This document shows positions 25,324-33,545 of a stretch of 64,000 nt of DNA, one piece after another. The DNA comes from DASVFB01 sp963766345. Lineage in GTDB: Bacteria > Actinomycetota > Thermoleophilia > Gaiellales > Gaiellaceae. Every line of letters begins with the position of its first letter. The stretch's first letter is position 1. The DNA lies in contig CAVXZL010000015.1 in assembly GCA_963766345.1 (NCBI GenBank), positions 1-64,000 of the forward strand, read 5' to 3'. Below the pieces are notes generated by a model. The model worked only from the letters and a program-made list of their open reading frames with translations, made no database searches and had not been told where the DNA came from. The position numbers were made by a program, and so were the translations under genes.

Positions 25324-26738
25324 TCCTCGCGATCGACCAGGGGACGACGGGGACGACCTGTCTCGTCGTCGACGAGGAGCTCCGCGTGCGCGGCCGCGGC
25401 TACCGCGAGCTTCGACAGTACTTCCCGCAGCCCGGGTGGGTCGAGCACGACCCGGAGGAGATCTGGGCGACCGTGGTCGCGGCTGCGGATGCGGCCGTGC
25501 ACGACGCAGGCGTGCGTGCGGCCGACCTGGGCGCGATCGGGATCGCGAACCAGCGCGAGACGACGCTGCTCTGGGAGCGCGCGACCGGGAGGCCGGTCAG
25601 CCGTGCGATCGTCTGGCAGGACAGGCGGACGGCCGCGCGGTGCCGCGAGCTGCCGGCCGACCTGATCCGCGCACGGACGGGGCTCGTGCCGGACCCGTAC
25701 TTCTCGGCGACGAAGCTCGAGTGGCTGCTCGCGCGGACCGAGGCCCGACCGGGCGAGCTCGCGTTCGGCACCGTCGACTCGTGGCTCGTCTGGAAGCTCA
25801 CCGACGGCCGCGTCCACGCCACCGACCTGACGAACGCGTCACGGACGATGTTGCTCGATCTCGAGTCGCTCGCCTGGGACGACGAGCTGCTCGAGCTCTT
25901 CGGCGTCGACCGTGCGCTGCTGCCTCGCCTCGTCCGCTCGGCCGAGGTGGTCGGCGAGACGAAGCTGCTCGGCGCGACGCTGCCGATCGCGGGCATCGCC
26001 GGCGACCAGCAGGCGGCGCTGTTCGGGCACGGCTGCCACGAGCGCGGCGAGGCGAAGGCGACCTACGGGACGGGGAGCTTCGTCCTCGTCAACGCGGGTG
26101 GCGCGCGCGAGCCGCCGCCGCTTGGCCTGCTGGAGACCGCGGCGGCGTCCGGCGGCTACGCACTCGAGGGCGCGATCCTCTCGAGCGGTGCCGCGATCCA
26201 GTGGCTGCGCGACGGCCTCGGGATCCTGAACGACCCCGCCGAGAGCGACGCGCTGGCGCGACAGGTCGAGTCGACCGACGGCGTCTACTTCGTCCCAGCG
26301 CTGACCGGTCTGGGCTCACCGCACTGGAACTCGGACGCGCGCGGTCTCGTCACCGGCATCACCCGCGGCACGAGCGCCGCCCACCTGGTCCGGGCAGCGC
26401 TCGAGGGAATCGCCTTCCAGGTCGCCGACGTGCTCGACGCCTTCCCGGCCGGCCTGGACGTGCTGCGCGCCGACGGCGGCGCGAGCGCCAACGGTTTCCT
26501 GATGCAGTTCCAGGCCGATCTGCTCGGCTGCCCCGTCGAGGTCGCGGCGGAACGAGAGACGACCGCACTCGGCGCCGCCGCGCTCGCCGGCCTCGCGACC
26601 GGCATCTGGCCGAACCTGGAGGACCTCCGCTCCAGGATCCGGCGTGGGGCGACCTACGAGCCGTCGCCCGACCCGGACTGGGTCGCCGAACGCCGCGCCG
26701 AATGGCAGGTCGCCGTTCGCCGGGCGGTCATCATGTGA
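25320..26738 (+). CDS. glpK: Glycerol kinase
   Basis: 472 residues from GTG in the GTGA overlap. It phosphorylates glycerol to sn-glycerol-3-phosphate using ATP. FGGY/ASKHA motifs are VILAIDQGTTGTTCLVVDEE at the N-terminus, IGIANQRETTLLWER near 79, GIAGDQQAALFGHGCHERGE near 224, YGTGSFVLVNAG near 247 and LRADGGASANGFLMQFQADL near 381. It is slightly shorter than the usual 495-500. The dehydrogenase normally following this step survives here only as a fragment upstream, so glycerol-3-phosphate must be oxidised elsewhere or used for lipids. Confidence 0.94.
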   Translation: MILAIDQGTTGTTCLVVDEELRVRGRGYRELRQYFPQPGWVEHDPEEIWATVVAAADAAVHDAGVRAADLGAIGIANQRETTLLWERATGRPVSRAIVWQDRRTAARCRELPADLIRARTGLVPDPYFSATKLEWLLARTEARPGELAFGTVDSWLVWKLTDGRVHATDLTNASRTMLLDLESLAWDDELLELFGVDRALLPRLVRSAEVVGETKLLGATLPIAGIAGDQQAALFGHGCHERGEAKATYGTGSFVLVNAGGAREPPPLGLLETAAASGGYALEGAILSSGAAIQWLRDGLGILNDPAESDALARQVESTDGVYFVPALTGLGSPHWNSDARGLVTGITRGTSAAHLVRAALEGIAFQVADVLDAFPAGLDVLRADGGASANGFLMQFQADLLGCPVEVAAERETTALGAAALAGLATGIWPNLEDLRSRIRRGATYEPSPDPDWVAERRAEWQVAVRRAVIM

Positions 26739-26971
26739 GCCCGAGGCAGTTCGTACTGGGTCGCTGCCGGAGCAGTCGCGAGCGCGCGTGCACCGCGCGG
26801 CGCTGGGCGGAGGGTCAAGGCGGCGCGTAGTGCTGAGACCCTGGGGTCGCGATCGTCTCGTTCACAGTCGGCTAAGCGTCGATCTCGCTTCCGCGCTGCG
26901 GTTTCCTACGGAGACCTTTCTCGGGGGAAGCAGTAGCCTTGAGTCGTGGGCTTCGCGACGAACGAGCAGTC

Positions 26972-28606
26972 GTGAGCGAGCCGCTACGAGACGTTACGCA
27001 GCTGCCAGATCTGCTGCACGGACGCTCACGGTCCGGGCCGGTGCGCGAGCGGCGCCCGATCTACGTCGATCTCCTTCCGCCGTGCAACGCCGGGTGCCCG
27101 GCCGGCGAGAACATCCAGGCGTGGCTGGCCCACGCCAAGGCCGGCCGGCACGAGGAGGCCTGGCGCCAGCTCGTCGCGGACAACCCGCTGCCTGCCATCC
27201 ACGGCCGCGTCTGCTACCACCCCTGCGAGAGCGTGTGCAACCGCGCAGAGCTCGACAGCGCCGTGTCGATCCACTCAGTCGAGCGCTTCCTCGGCGATCG
27301 CGCGAGGGAGCAGGGCTGGGAGTTCGACCCGCCGGCGGCGCGAAGCGGGAGGCGGGTGCTGGTCATCGGCTGTGGCCCGAGCGGTGTGTCCGCCGCGTAT
27401 CACCTCGCGCGGCTCGGCCACGAGGTCGAGATCCGGGACTCGGGCGCCGAGCCCGGCGGGATGATGCGCTACGGCATCCCTGCCTACCGGCTCCCGCGCG
27501 ACGTACTCGACGCCGAGCTTGGCCGGATCGCGTCTTTGGGCGTGCGGATGGTGTGCGACCATCGGGTCGAGGACCTGGCTGCCGAGCGGGAAGAGGGCGC
27601 ATTCGACGCGGTGTTCGTGGCGGTCGGGGCGCACCTCTCGAAACGGGTGGACATCCCGGCCGTGGATGCGGGGCCGATCGTCGACGCACTCTCGTTCCTG
27701 CGCAGCGTGTCTTCGGGCGAGACGCCCGTGATTGGCCGCCGTGTCGCGGTTTACGGCGGCGGGAACACGGCGATGGACGCGGCCCGCACGGCTCGGCGGC
27801 TGGGCGCGGTGGAGACGATGATCGTCTACCGCCGCACCCGTGAGCAGATGCCGGCCCACGAAGAGGAAGCGGAGGATGCGGAGCGTGAGGGCGTACGGAT
27901 CAACTGGCTCCGCACGATCGCAGCCGTCGAGGGCCCCGAGCTCCAGGTCGAGGTGATGGAGCTCGACGAGAGCGGCTACCCGCAGCCGACCGGACGCTTC
28001 GAGACGCTCGAGGCGGACACAGTGATCCTCGCCCTGGGCCAGGACTCCGATACCGCCTTCCTCCGCGACGTCCCGGGCGTGGAGTTCCAGCGCGACGGCA
28101 CCGTGGTCGTGTCGCCGACGATGGAGACCGGCTGCGCCGGCGTGTTCGCGGGCGGGGACATGGTGCCGAGCGAACGGACGGTCACCGTCGGCGTCGGCCA
28201 CGGCAAGAAGGCGGCACGCCACATCGACGCCTGGTTGCGCAGCGCCTCGGCGGAGCGGCCGCCGAAGCACGAGACCGCGACCTTCGACAAGCTCAACCTC
28301 TGGTACTTCGGAGACAACCCCCGCCGGCAGCAGCCTGAGCTCGCAGCGGAGGAGCGCGTCGCCGACTTCGGCGAGGTCCTCGGCAGCCTGTCCCCGGACG
28401 AGGCGGTGTACGAGGCGGGCCGGTGCCTGTCGTGCGGCAACTGCTTCGAGTGCGACGGCTGCCTCGGCGCGTGCCCCGAGGACGCCGTGATCAAGCTCGG
28501 CGTCGGCAGCCGCTACCGGTTCGACTACGACCGCTGCACCGGCTGCGCGACCTGTTACGAGCAGTGCCCGGTGCACGCCATCGAGATGATCCCGGAGCCC
28601 GGCTGA
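26972..28606 (+). CDS. FAD/NAD(P)-dependent Fe-S oxidoreductase, GltD-like with C-terminal ferredoxin domain
   Basis: 544 residues from GTG 26972; a TTG at 26939 preceded by GGGGGAAG is the alternative start. Domains in order are an N-terminal Fe-S domain (CNAGCPAGENIQAWL then CYHPCESVC), FAD binding VLVIGCGPSGVSAAYHL near 120, NAD(P) binding VAVYGGGNTAMDAARTARRL near 258, and the second FAD motif TGCAGVFAGGDMV near 382. A C-terminal 2x[4Fe-4S] ferredoxin domain follows (CLSCGNCFECDGCLGACP, CTGCATCYEQCP). It should pass electrons between NAD(P)H and ferredoxin. Its stop overlaps the PFOR start (TGATG), making it the likely reductase partner of that enzyme. Confidence 0.9.
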   Translation: MSEPLRDVTQLPDLLHGRSRSGPVRERRPIYVDLLPPCNAGCPAGENIQAWLAHAKAGRHEEAWRQLVADNPLPAIHGRVCYHPCESVCNRAELDSAVSIHSVERFLGDRAREQGWEFDPPAARSGRRVLVIGCGPSGVSAAYHLARLGHEVEIRDSGAEPGGMMRYGIPAYRLPRDVLDAELGRIASLGVRMVCDHRVEDLAAEREEGAFDAVFVAVGAHLSKRVDIPAVDAGPIVDALSFLRSVSSGETPVIGRRVAVYGGGNTAMDAARTARRLGAVETMIVYRRTREQMPAHEEEAEDAEREGVRINWLRTIAAVEGPELQVEVMELDESGYPQPTGRFETLEADTVILALGQDSDTAFLRDVPGVEFQRDGTVVVSPTMETGCAGVFAGGDMVPSERTVTVGVGHGKKAARHIDAWLRSASAERPPKHETATFDKLNLWYFGDNPRRQQPELAAEERVADFGEVLGSLSPDEAVYEAGRCLSCGNCFECDGCLGACPEDAVIKLGVGSRYRFDYDRCTGCATCYEQCPVHAIEMIPEPG

Positions 28607-31600
28607 TGCGCGCCACGCTCGACGGCAACGAGGCCGCGGTCTCGGTCGCCTACCGGCTCAACGAGGTCTGCTGCATCTACCCGATCACGCCGTCCTCGCC
28701 GATGGCCGAGCTGGCGGACGAGTGGGCGAGTCACGGCCGCACGAACGTGTGGGGCAGCGTGCCGGCGGTCGTGGAGATGCAGAGCGAGGGCGGCGCGGCC
28801 GGCGCCCTTCACGGCGCGCTGCAGAGCGGCGCGCTGGCGACCACGTTTACCGCGTCGCAGGGCCTGCTCCTGATGATCCCCAACATGTACAAGATCGCCG
28901 GCGAGCTCACGCCCGCGGTGCTCCACGTCGCCGCCCGGTCGCTGGCCGCGCAGGGGCTGTCGATCTTCGGCGACCACTCGGACGTGATGGCGGTGCGTCA
29001 GACCGGCTTCGCGATGCTCGCCGCCGCGTCCGTCCAGGAGGCGCACGACCTCGCACTCGTCGCGCAGGCCGCGACGCTCGCCACGCGGGTGCCTTTCGTC
29101 CACTTCTTCGACGGCTTCCGGACATCGCACGAGCTGAACACGATCGAGCTGCTCTCCGACGACGACCTGCGCGCACTCGTCCCCGAGGAGCTCGTCCGCG
29201 CGCATCGGGGCCGCGCGCTCTCCCCCGAAAGGCCTTTCATCCGCGGCACGGCCCAGAACCCGGACGTGTACTTCCAGGCGCGCGAAACGGTGAACCCGTT
29301 CTACGCCCGCGTGCCCGCCGCGGTCGAGGACGCGATGGCCCGCCTCGGCGAGCGCACCGGGCGGCTCATGCACGTCGTCGATTACCACGGCGACCCGGAG
29401 GCGGACCGGGTGCTCGTGCTCATGGGCTCCGGGGCGGAGACGGCGATCGAGACCGCGTCTGCGCTCGGCGAGAAGGTCGGCGTGCTGCAAGTGCGGCTGT
29501 ACCGGCCGTTCCCCGCGGAAGCGCTCGTGGCCGCGCTGCCCCCGACCGCGCGCGCGGTGGCCGTTCTCGACCGCACGAAGGAGCCCGGCTCGATGGGCGA
29601 GCCGCTCTACCTCGACGTGGTCGCCGCGCTTGCCGAGGCAGACCGGCCGATGCCGACGGTGATCGGCGGCCGGTACGGGCTCTCCTCGAAGGAGTTCACA
29701 CCGGGGATGGTCGCCGGGGTGTTCGAGGAGCTTGCGCGCGAGCGGCCGTTGCGCCGCTTCACGATCGGGATAAACGACGACGTCTCGAGGACGAGCCTGC
29801 CGTACGACCCGGCGCTGGACATCGAGCCGGCCGAGACGGTGCGCGCGATCTTCTTCGGCCTCGGCTCGGACGGCACGGTCGGCGCGAACAAGAACACGAT
29901 CAAGATCCTCGGCGCGGAGGAGGGGCTGCACGCACAGGGCTACTTCGTCTACGACTCGAAGAAGTCGGGCTCCCAGACGGTCTCGCATCTGCGCTTCGGC
30001 CCGCAGCCGATCCGTGCGCCGTACCTCGTGCGTCAGGCGAGCTTCGTCGGCTGCCACCAGTTCGGCCTGCTCGACCGGGCCGACGTGCTGGGGCCAGCGG
30101 CGCCGGGCGCGACGCTGCTGCTGAACTGCCCGCACCCGCCCGACGAGGTCTGGGATGCGCTCTCGCGCCCCGTGCAGGAGCAGATCGTCGCCAAGGGGAT
30201 CGACCTCTACACGATCGACGCAGGCCGGATCGCGCGCGACGTCGGCCTCGCCGGCCGCACGAACGTCGTGCTCCAGACCTGCTTCTTCGCGGTCTCGGGC
30301 GTCCTGCCGCGCGAGGAGGCGATCGAGCGAATCAAGGCCGCCGTGGAGAAGACCTACGGCCGGCGCGGCGCCGAGGTCGTGCGGCGCAACCAGGCGGCCG
30401 TCGACCGCGCGCTCGACGGGCTGCACCGCGTCGAGGCGCCGTCCCGGGTCACGGCCGACCGCGAGCCGCCGCCGCCCGTGCCGGCGTACGCGCCCGAGTT
30501 CGTCCGCACCGTCACCGCGGCGATGCTCGCCGGGCGCGGCGACGACCTGCCGGTGAGCGCGCTGCCGGTGGACGGCACGTACCCGAGCGGTACGGCCGCG
30601 TACGAGAAGCGCAACATCTCCGAGCTCGTCGCCGTATGGGACCCCGACCTCTGCATCCAGTGCGGCAACTGCAGCTTCGTGTGCCCGCACAGCGTGATCC
30701 GCTCGCGCTACTACGACCGCTCGCAACTCGAAGGCGCGCCAGACGGGTTCCTCTCGGCCCCGCTCGACGCGGTCGGCCTGCCCGACGCGCGCTACACCCT
30801 GCAGGTCTACGTCGAGGACTGCACCGGGTGCGCGCTCTGCGTCGAGGCGTGCCCGGCCGTCGCGGTCGGCGATCCGTCCCACAAGGCGATCAACCTCGCG
30901 GCGCGCGAGCCGATCGTCGCCGCGGAGCGCGAGAGCATCGCGTTCTTCGAGACGCTGCCGGAGAACGACCGCTCCCGGGTGGACTTCGGCACCGTGCGCG
31001 GCACCCAGTTCCTGGAGCCGCTGTTCGAGTTCTCGGGCGCGTGCGCCGGCTGCGGGGAGACGCCGTACCTGAAGCTCCTGTCGCAGCTCTTCGGCGACCG
31101 GCTGATGGTCGCCAACGCGACCGGCTGCTCGTCGATCTACGGCGGCAACCTGCCGACCACCCCGTGGACGACCGGCGCCGACGGGCGCGGGCCGGCGTGG
31201 TCGAACTCGCTGTTCGAGGACAACGCCGAGTTCGGGCTCGGCTTCCGGCTCGCCGCCGACCGGCATACCGACCTGGCCCGCCGGCGGCTGGCCGAGCTGC
31301 GCGACGCCGTCGGCGCGGAGCTCGCGGACGAGATCCTCGGGGCGTCGCAGCTGCGCGAGTCGGAGCTGCGGGCGCAGCGCACACGGGTGGCCGAGCTGAC
31401 GCGGCGGCTCGACGGGCTGGACGGACCTGCCGTCGACGACCTCAGGAGCGTCGTCGACCACCTCGTGCGGCGCAGCGTCTGGATCGTCGGCGGCGACGGC
31501 TGGGCGTACGACATCGGCTCCGGCGGGCTCGACCACGTCCTGGCAAGCGGACGCGACGTCAACGTGCTCGTGCTCGACACCGAGGTGTACTCGAACACCG

Positions 31601-32151
31601 GCGGCCAGATGTCGAAGGCCACACCGATCGGCGCGGTGGCCAAATTCGCCGCCGCCGGCAAGTCGGTGCCGAAGAAGGACCTCGCCCTGCAGGCGATCGC
31701 CTACGACAACGTGTATGTCGCCCGGGTCGCGATGGGCGCCGATCCCCAGCAGACGCTGCGAGCCCTCCGCGAGGCGGAGGCGTACGACGGCCCCTCGCTC
31801 GTGCTCGCGTACAGCCACTGCATCGCGCACGGCATCGAGATCCGGAACGGTCTCGACCAGCAGTATCGCGCCGTCGCCAGCGGCTACTGGCCGCTCATCC
31901 GTTACGACCCGCTGGTGCGCAGCGCGGGCGGCAACCCGTTCCTGCTCGACTCGCCGCGGCCGCGCATGCCGCTCGCCGACTACACGAACCGCGAGTTGCG
32001 GTACCGCGCGCTCGCCAACACCAATCCGGCCGAGGCCGAGCGGTTGCACGGCATGGCCGAGGAAGCGGTCGCGCGGCGCTGGAGCGTCTACGAGGAGATG
32101 GCCACCCGCGGCCCGCAGGACTTCCCCCCGGTTCCAGGCAAGGAGCACTGA
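28606..32151 (+). CDS. nifJ: Pyruvate:ferredoxin (flavodoxin) oxidoreductase, single-chain
   Basis: 1181 residues, the full single-subunit length. It oxidises pyruvate with CoA to acetyl-CoA and CO2, reducing ferredoxin, or runs in reverse. Seen in order: MRATLDGNEAAVSVAYRLNE with IYPITPSSPMAELADEWA, domain II, the gamma region KNTIKILG, two ferredoxin clusters (CIQCGNCSFVCP near 683, CTGCALCVEACP near 741), CAGCGETPYLKLLSQLFGD with GCSSIYGGNLPTTPW, and the ThDP core VGGDGWAYDIGSGGLDHV and DTEVYSNTGGQMSKATPIG. Start and stop both overlap neighbours (TGATG), so the three genes form one translational unit. A PFOR implies anaerobic or microaerobic capacity. Confidence 0.95.
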   Translation: MRATLDGNEAAVSVAYRLNEVCCIYPITPSSPMAELADEWASHGRTNVWGSVPAVVEMQSEGGAAGALHGALQSGALATTFTASQGLLLMIPNMYKIAGELTPAVLHVAARSLAAQGLSIFGDHSDVMAVRQTGFAMLAAASVQEAHDLALVAQAATLATRVPFVHFFDGFRTSHELNTIELLSDDDLRALVPEELVRAHRGRALSPERPFIRGTAQNPDVYFQARETVNPFYARVPAAVEDAMARLGERTGRLMHVVDYHGDPEADRVLVLMGSGAETAIETASALGEKVGVLQVRLYRPFPAEALVAALPPTARAVAVLDRTKEPGSMGEPLYLDVVAALAEADRPMPTVIGGRYGLSSKEFTPGMVAGVFEELARERPLRRFTIGINDDVSRTSLPYDPALDIEPAETVRAIFFGLGSDGTVGANKNTIKILGAEEGLHAQGYFVYDSKKSGSQTVSHLRFGPQPIRAPYLVRQASFVGCHQFGLLDRADVLGPAAPGATLLLNCPHPPDEVWDALSRPVQEQIVAKGIDLYTIDAGRIARDVGLAGRTNVVLQTCFFAVSGVLPREEAIERIKAAVEKTYGRRGAEVVRRNQAAVDRALDGLHRVEAPSRVTADREPPPPVPAYAPEFVRTVTAAMLAGRGDDLPVSALPVDGTYPSGTAAYEKRNISELVAVWDPDLCIQCGNCSFVCPHSVIRSRYYDRSQLEGAPDGFLSAPLDAVGLPDARYTLQVYVEDCTGCALCVEACPAVAVGDPSHKAINLAAREPIVAAERESIAFFETLPENDRSRVDFGTVRGTQFLEPLFEFSGACAGCGETPYLKLLSQLFGDRLMVANATGCSSIYGGNLPTTPWTTGADGRGPAWSNSLFEDNAEFGLGFRLAADRHTDLARRRLAELRDAVGAELADEILGASQLRESELRAQRTRVAELTRRLDGLDGPAVDDLRSVVDHLVRRSVWIVGGDGWAYDIGSGGLDHVLASGRDVNVLVLDTEVYSNTGGQMSKATPIGAVAKFAAAGKSVPKKDLALQAIAYDNVYVARVAMGADPQQTLRALREAEAYDGPSLVLAYSHCIAHGIEIRNGLDQQYRAVASGYWPLIRYDPLVRSAGGNPFLLDSPRPRMPLADYTNRELRYRALANTNPAEAERLHGMAEEAVARRWSVYEEMATRGPQDFPPVPGKEH

Positions 32152-33164
32152 TGGACCTCTCGACCGACTACATGGGCCTCCCCCTCCGCAACCCGCTCGT
32201 CGCCTCGGCGTCCCCGCTGTCCCGGACCGCGGACGCCGTGCGCCGCCTGGCCAACGCGGGTGTCGGAGCGGTCGTCCTCTACTCGCTGTTCGAGGAACAG
32301 CTGCTCCGCGAGTCGGCCGAGAACGCGCGCCTCGTCGACGCAGGCGCCGAGATCTTCGCCGAGTCGCTGTCCTACTTCCCGGAATCCGTCGAGGAAGAGC
32401 CCGGCCCGCACCGCTACTTGAGTCTGCTCGAGCGCGCCGCCAACGCCGTCGACGTGCCCGTGATCGGCAGCATCAACGGTGTCACCCCCGGCGGCTGGGT
32501 GGACTACTCGCGAGCGATGGAGGATGCCGGCGCGGCGGCGATCGAGCTCAACATCTATTCCCTCCCCGGCGACGTCCGCACCTCGGGTCGCGAGGTCGAG
32601 CAGCAGCACGTCGACATCCTTCGCCGCGTCAAGGAGGCCGTCGATGTGCCCGTGGCTGTCAAGCTCAGCCCATATTTCAGCTCGACCGGCGAGATGGCGG
32701 TCCGGCTCGACGATGCCGGCGCGAACGCCCTCGTCCTCTTCAACCGGTTCCTGCAGCCCGAGATCGACGCCGAGTTGCTCGCCGTCGTGCCGGGTGTGGG
32801 ACTCTCGAGCCCGGCGGAGGCCAGGTTGCCGCGGACCTGGATCGCGCTCCTGTACGGACGAGTGCGCGCCGCCCTTGCCGCCACGACCGGAGTCGAGACA
32901 TCGCTCGACGTGGCGAAGTACCTCCTCGCGGGCGCCGACGTCGTGATGACGGCTTCGGCGCTGCTCCGCGGCGGGCCCGAGTATGCCACCGTGCTCCTGG
33001 ACGGGCTCGCAGACTGGATGCGACGCAAGCAGTTCGGCTCGGTCCGCGAGTTCCGAGGCCTGCTCGCCGTGCCCGCCGATGCAGACGAGACGATCTACGA
33101 GCGTGCGGGCTACGTCAGCGCGCTCCGAGAGGCCAACGAGAACACGTACGGCCCCTGGCAATGA
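32151..33164 (+). CDS. Dihydroorotate dehydrogenase-like flavoprotein linked to PFOR
   Basis: A 337-residue FMN TIM-barrel of the DHODH family. Visible features are MGLPLRNPLVASASPLSRTA, VIGSINGVTPGGWVDYSRAM near 103, AAAIELNIYSLPGDVRTSG near 127, VPVAVKLSPYFSSTGEMA near 165 and the phosphate-binding end LLAGADVVMTASALLRGG near 257. The usual catalytic Ser/Cys loop of true PyrD is not obvious, and the context is redox rather than pyrimidine synthesis. Homologues beside nifJ are known but unassigned. It may oxidise a different substrate and feed electrons to the same ferredoxin pool. Confidence 0.82.
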   Translation: MDLSTDYMGLPLRNPLVASASPLSRTADAVRRLANAGVGAVVLYSLFEEQLLRESAENARLVDAGAEIFAESLSYFPESVEEEPGPHRYLSLLERAANAVDVPVIGSINGVTPGGWVDYSRAMEDAGAAAIELNIYSLPGDVRTSGREVEQQHVDILRRVKEAVDVPVAVKLSPYFSSTGEMAVRLDDAGANALVLFNRFLQPEIDAELLAVVPGVGLSSPAEARLPRTWIALLYGRVRAALAATTGVETSLDVAKYLLAGADVVMTASALLRGGPEYATVLLDGLADWMRRKQFGSVREFRGLLAVPADADETIYERAGYVSALREANENTYGPWQ

Positions 33165-33545
33165 CCGATCCAGCTGCGCCGCTCGAGTTTCTCCCGTAGG
33201 CGCTCGGCCGCAAGCATTGGTGTGGCCGGGGCCAAGATCGAGACGAAGAGAAGGCTCTCTCGACGGTGCACAGCGTGCGTACAGGCCTGTCTCCACGTGC
33301 TGCGTTTCGCTGCAGCTTGCTGCAACGATGATTGGCGTGATTTGCATCACGTTTCAGTCTCCCGCAGCTCGTTGCAGCTTGTGAAACCGGACTTCTAATC
33401 CACGCCGGTCGCGCGGATCTCGCCCGCTTCGATTGCGGGCCTGATCGTCGCGCTCGCTCGTTTCGCCGGAGCCGCGAAGAGGCGTAGACCGACGTGTCCG
33501 CGCCCTTTCCGCCCGAAGGCCGACAGGTCTATCGTTGGAACGCCG
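33165..33545. other. Gene-free interval with an att-like repeat and a tRNA relic
   Basis: About 380 bases after the redox cassette. Several variants of a GCAGCTT word recur (33312-33317, 33374-33379). The tRNA-like part is annotated separately. The rest is upstream DNA of the sensor kinase. Confidence 0.5.
33363..33439 (+). repeat. att-like repeat B plus degenerate tRNA (Arg TCT-like)
   Basis: 33363-33383 contains CAGCTCGTTGCAGCTTGTG, matching the block at 19125-19143 at 18 of 19 bases. Directly after it, GGACTTCTAATCC (33389-33401) resembles a tRNA-Arg(TCT) anticodon arm, and CCCGC-TTCGATT-GCGGG (33423-33439) is a perfect T-arm. No D arm or acceptor pair can be drawn, so this is not a working tRNA. 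It looks like an integration scar. Confidence 0.45.

Noticed and set aside
28555..32148. A very long minus-strand open frame opposite the pyruvate:ferredoxin oxidoreductase
   Set aside because: Arg/Ala/Val-rich composition without motifs; antisense frames stay open in high-GC genes. The plus strand holds a complete, motif-bearing protein.
19007..33500. Intact prophage or integrative element
   Set aside because: Att-like repeats exist, but there is no integrase, replication, packaging or conjugation gene in the interval.
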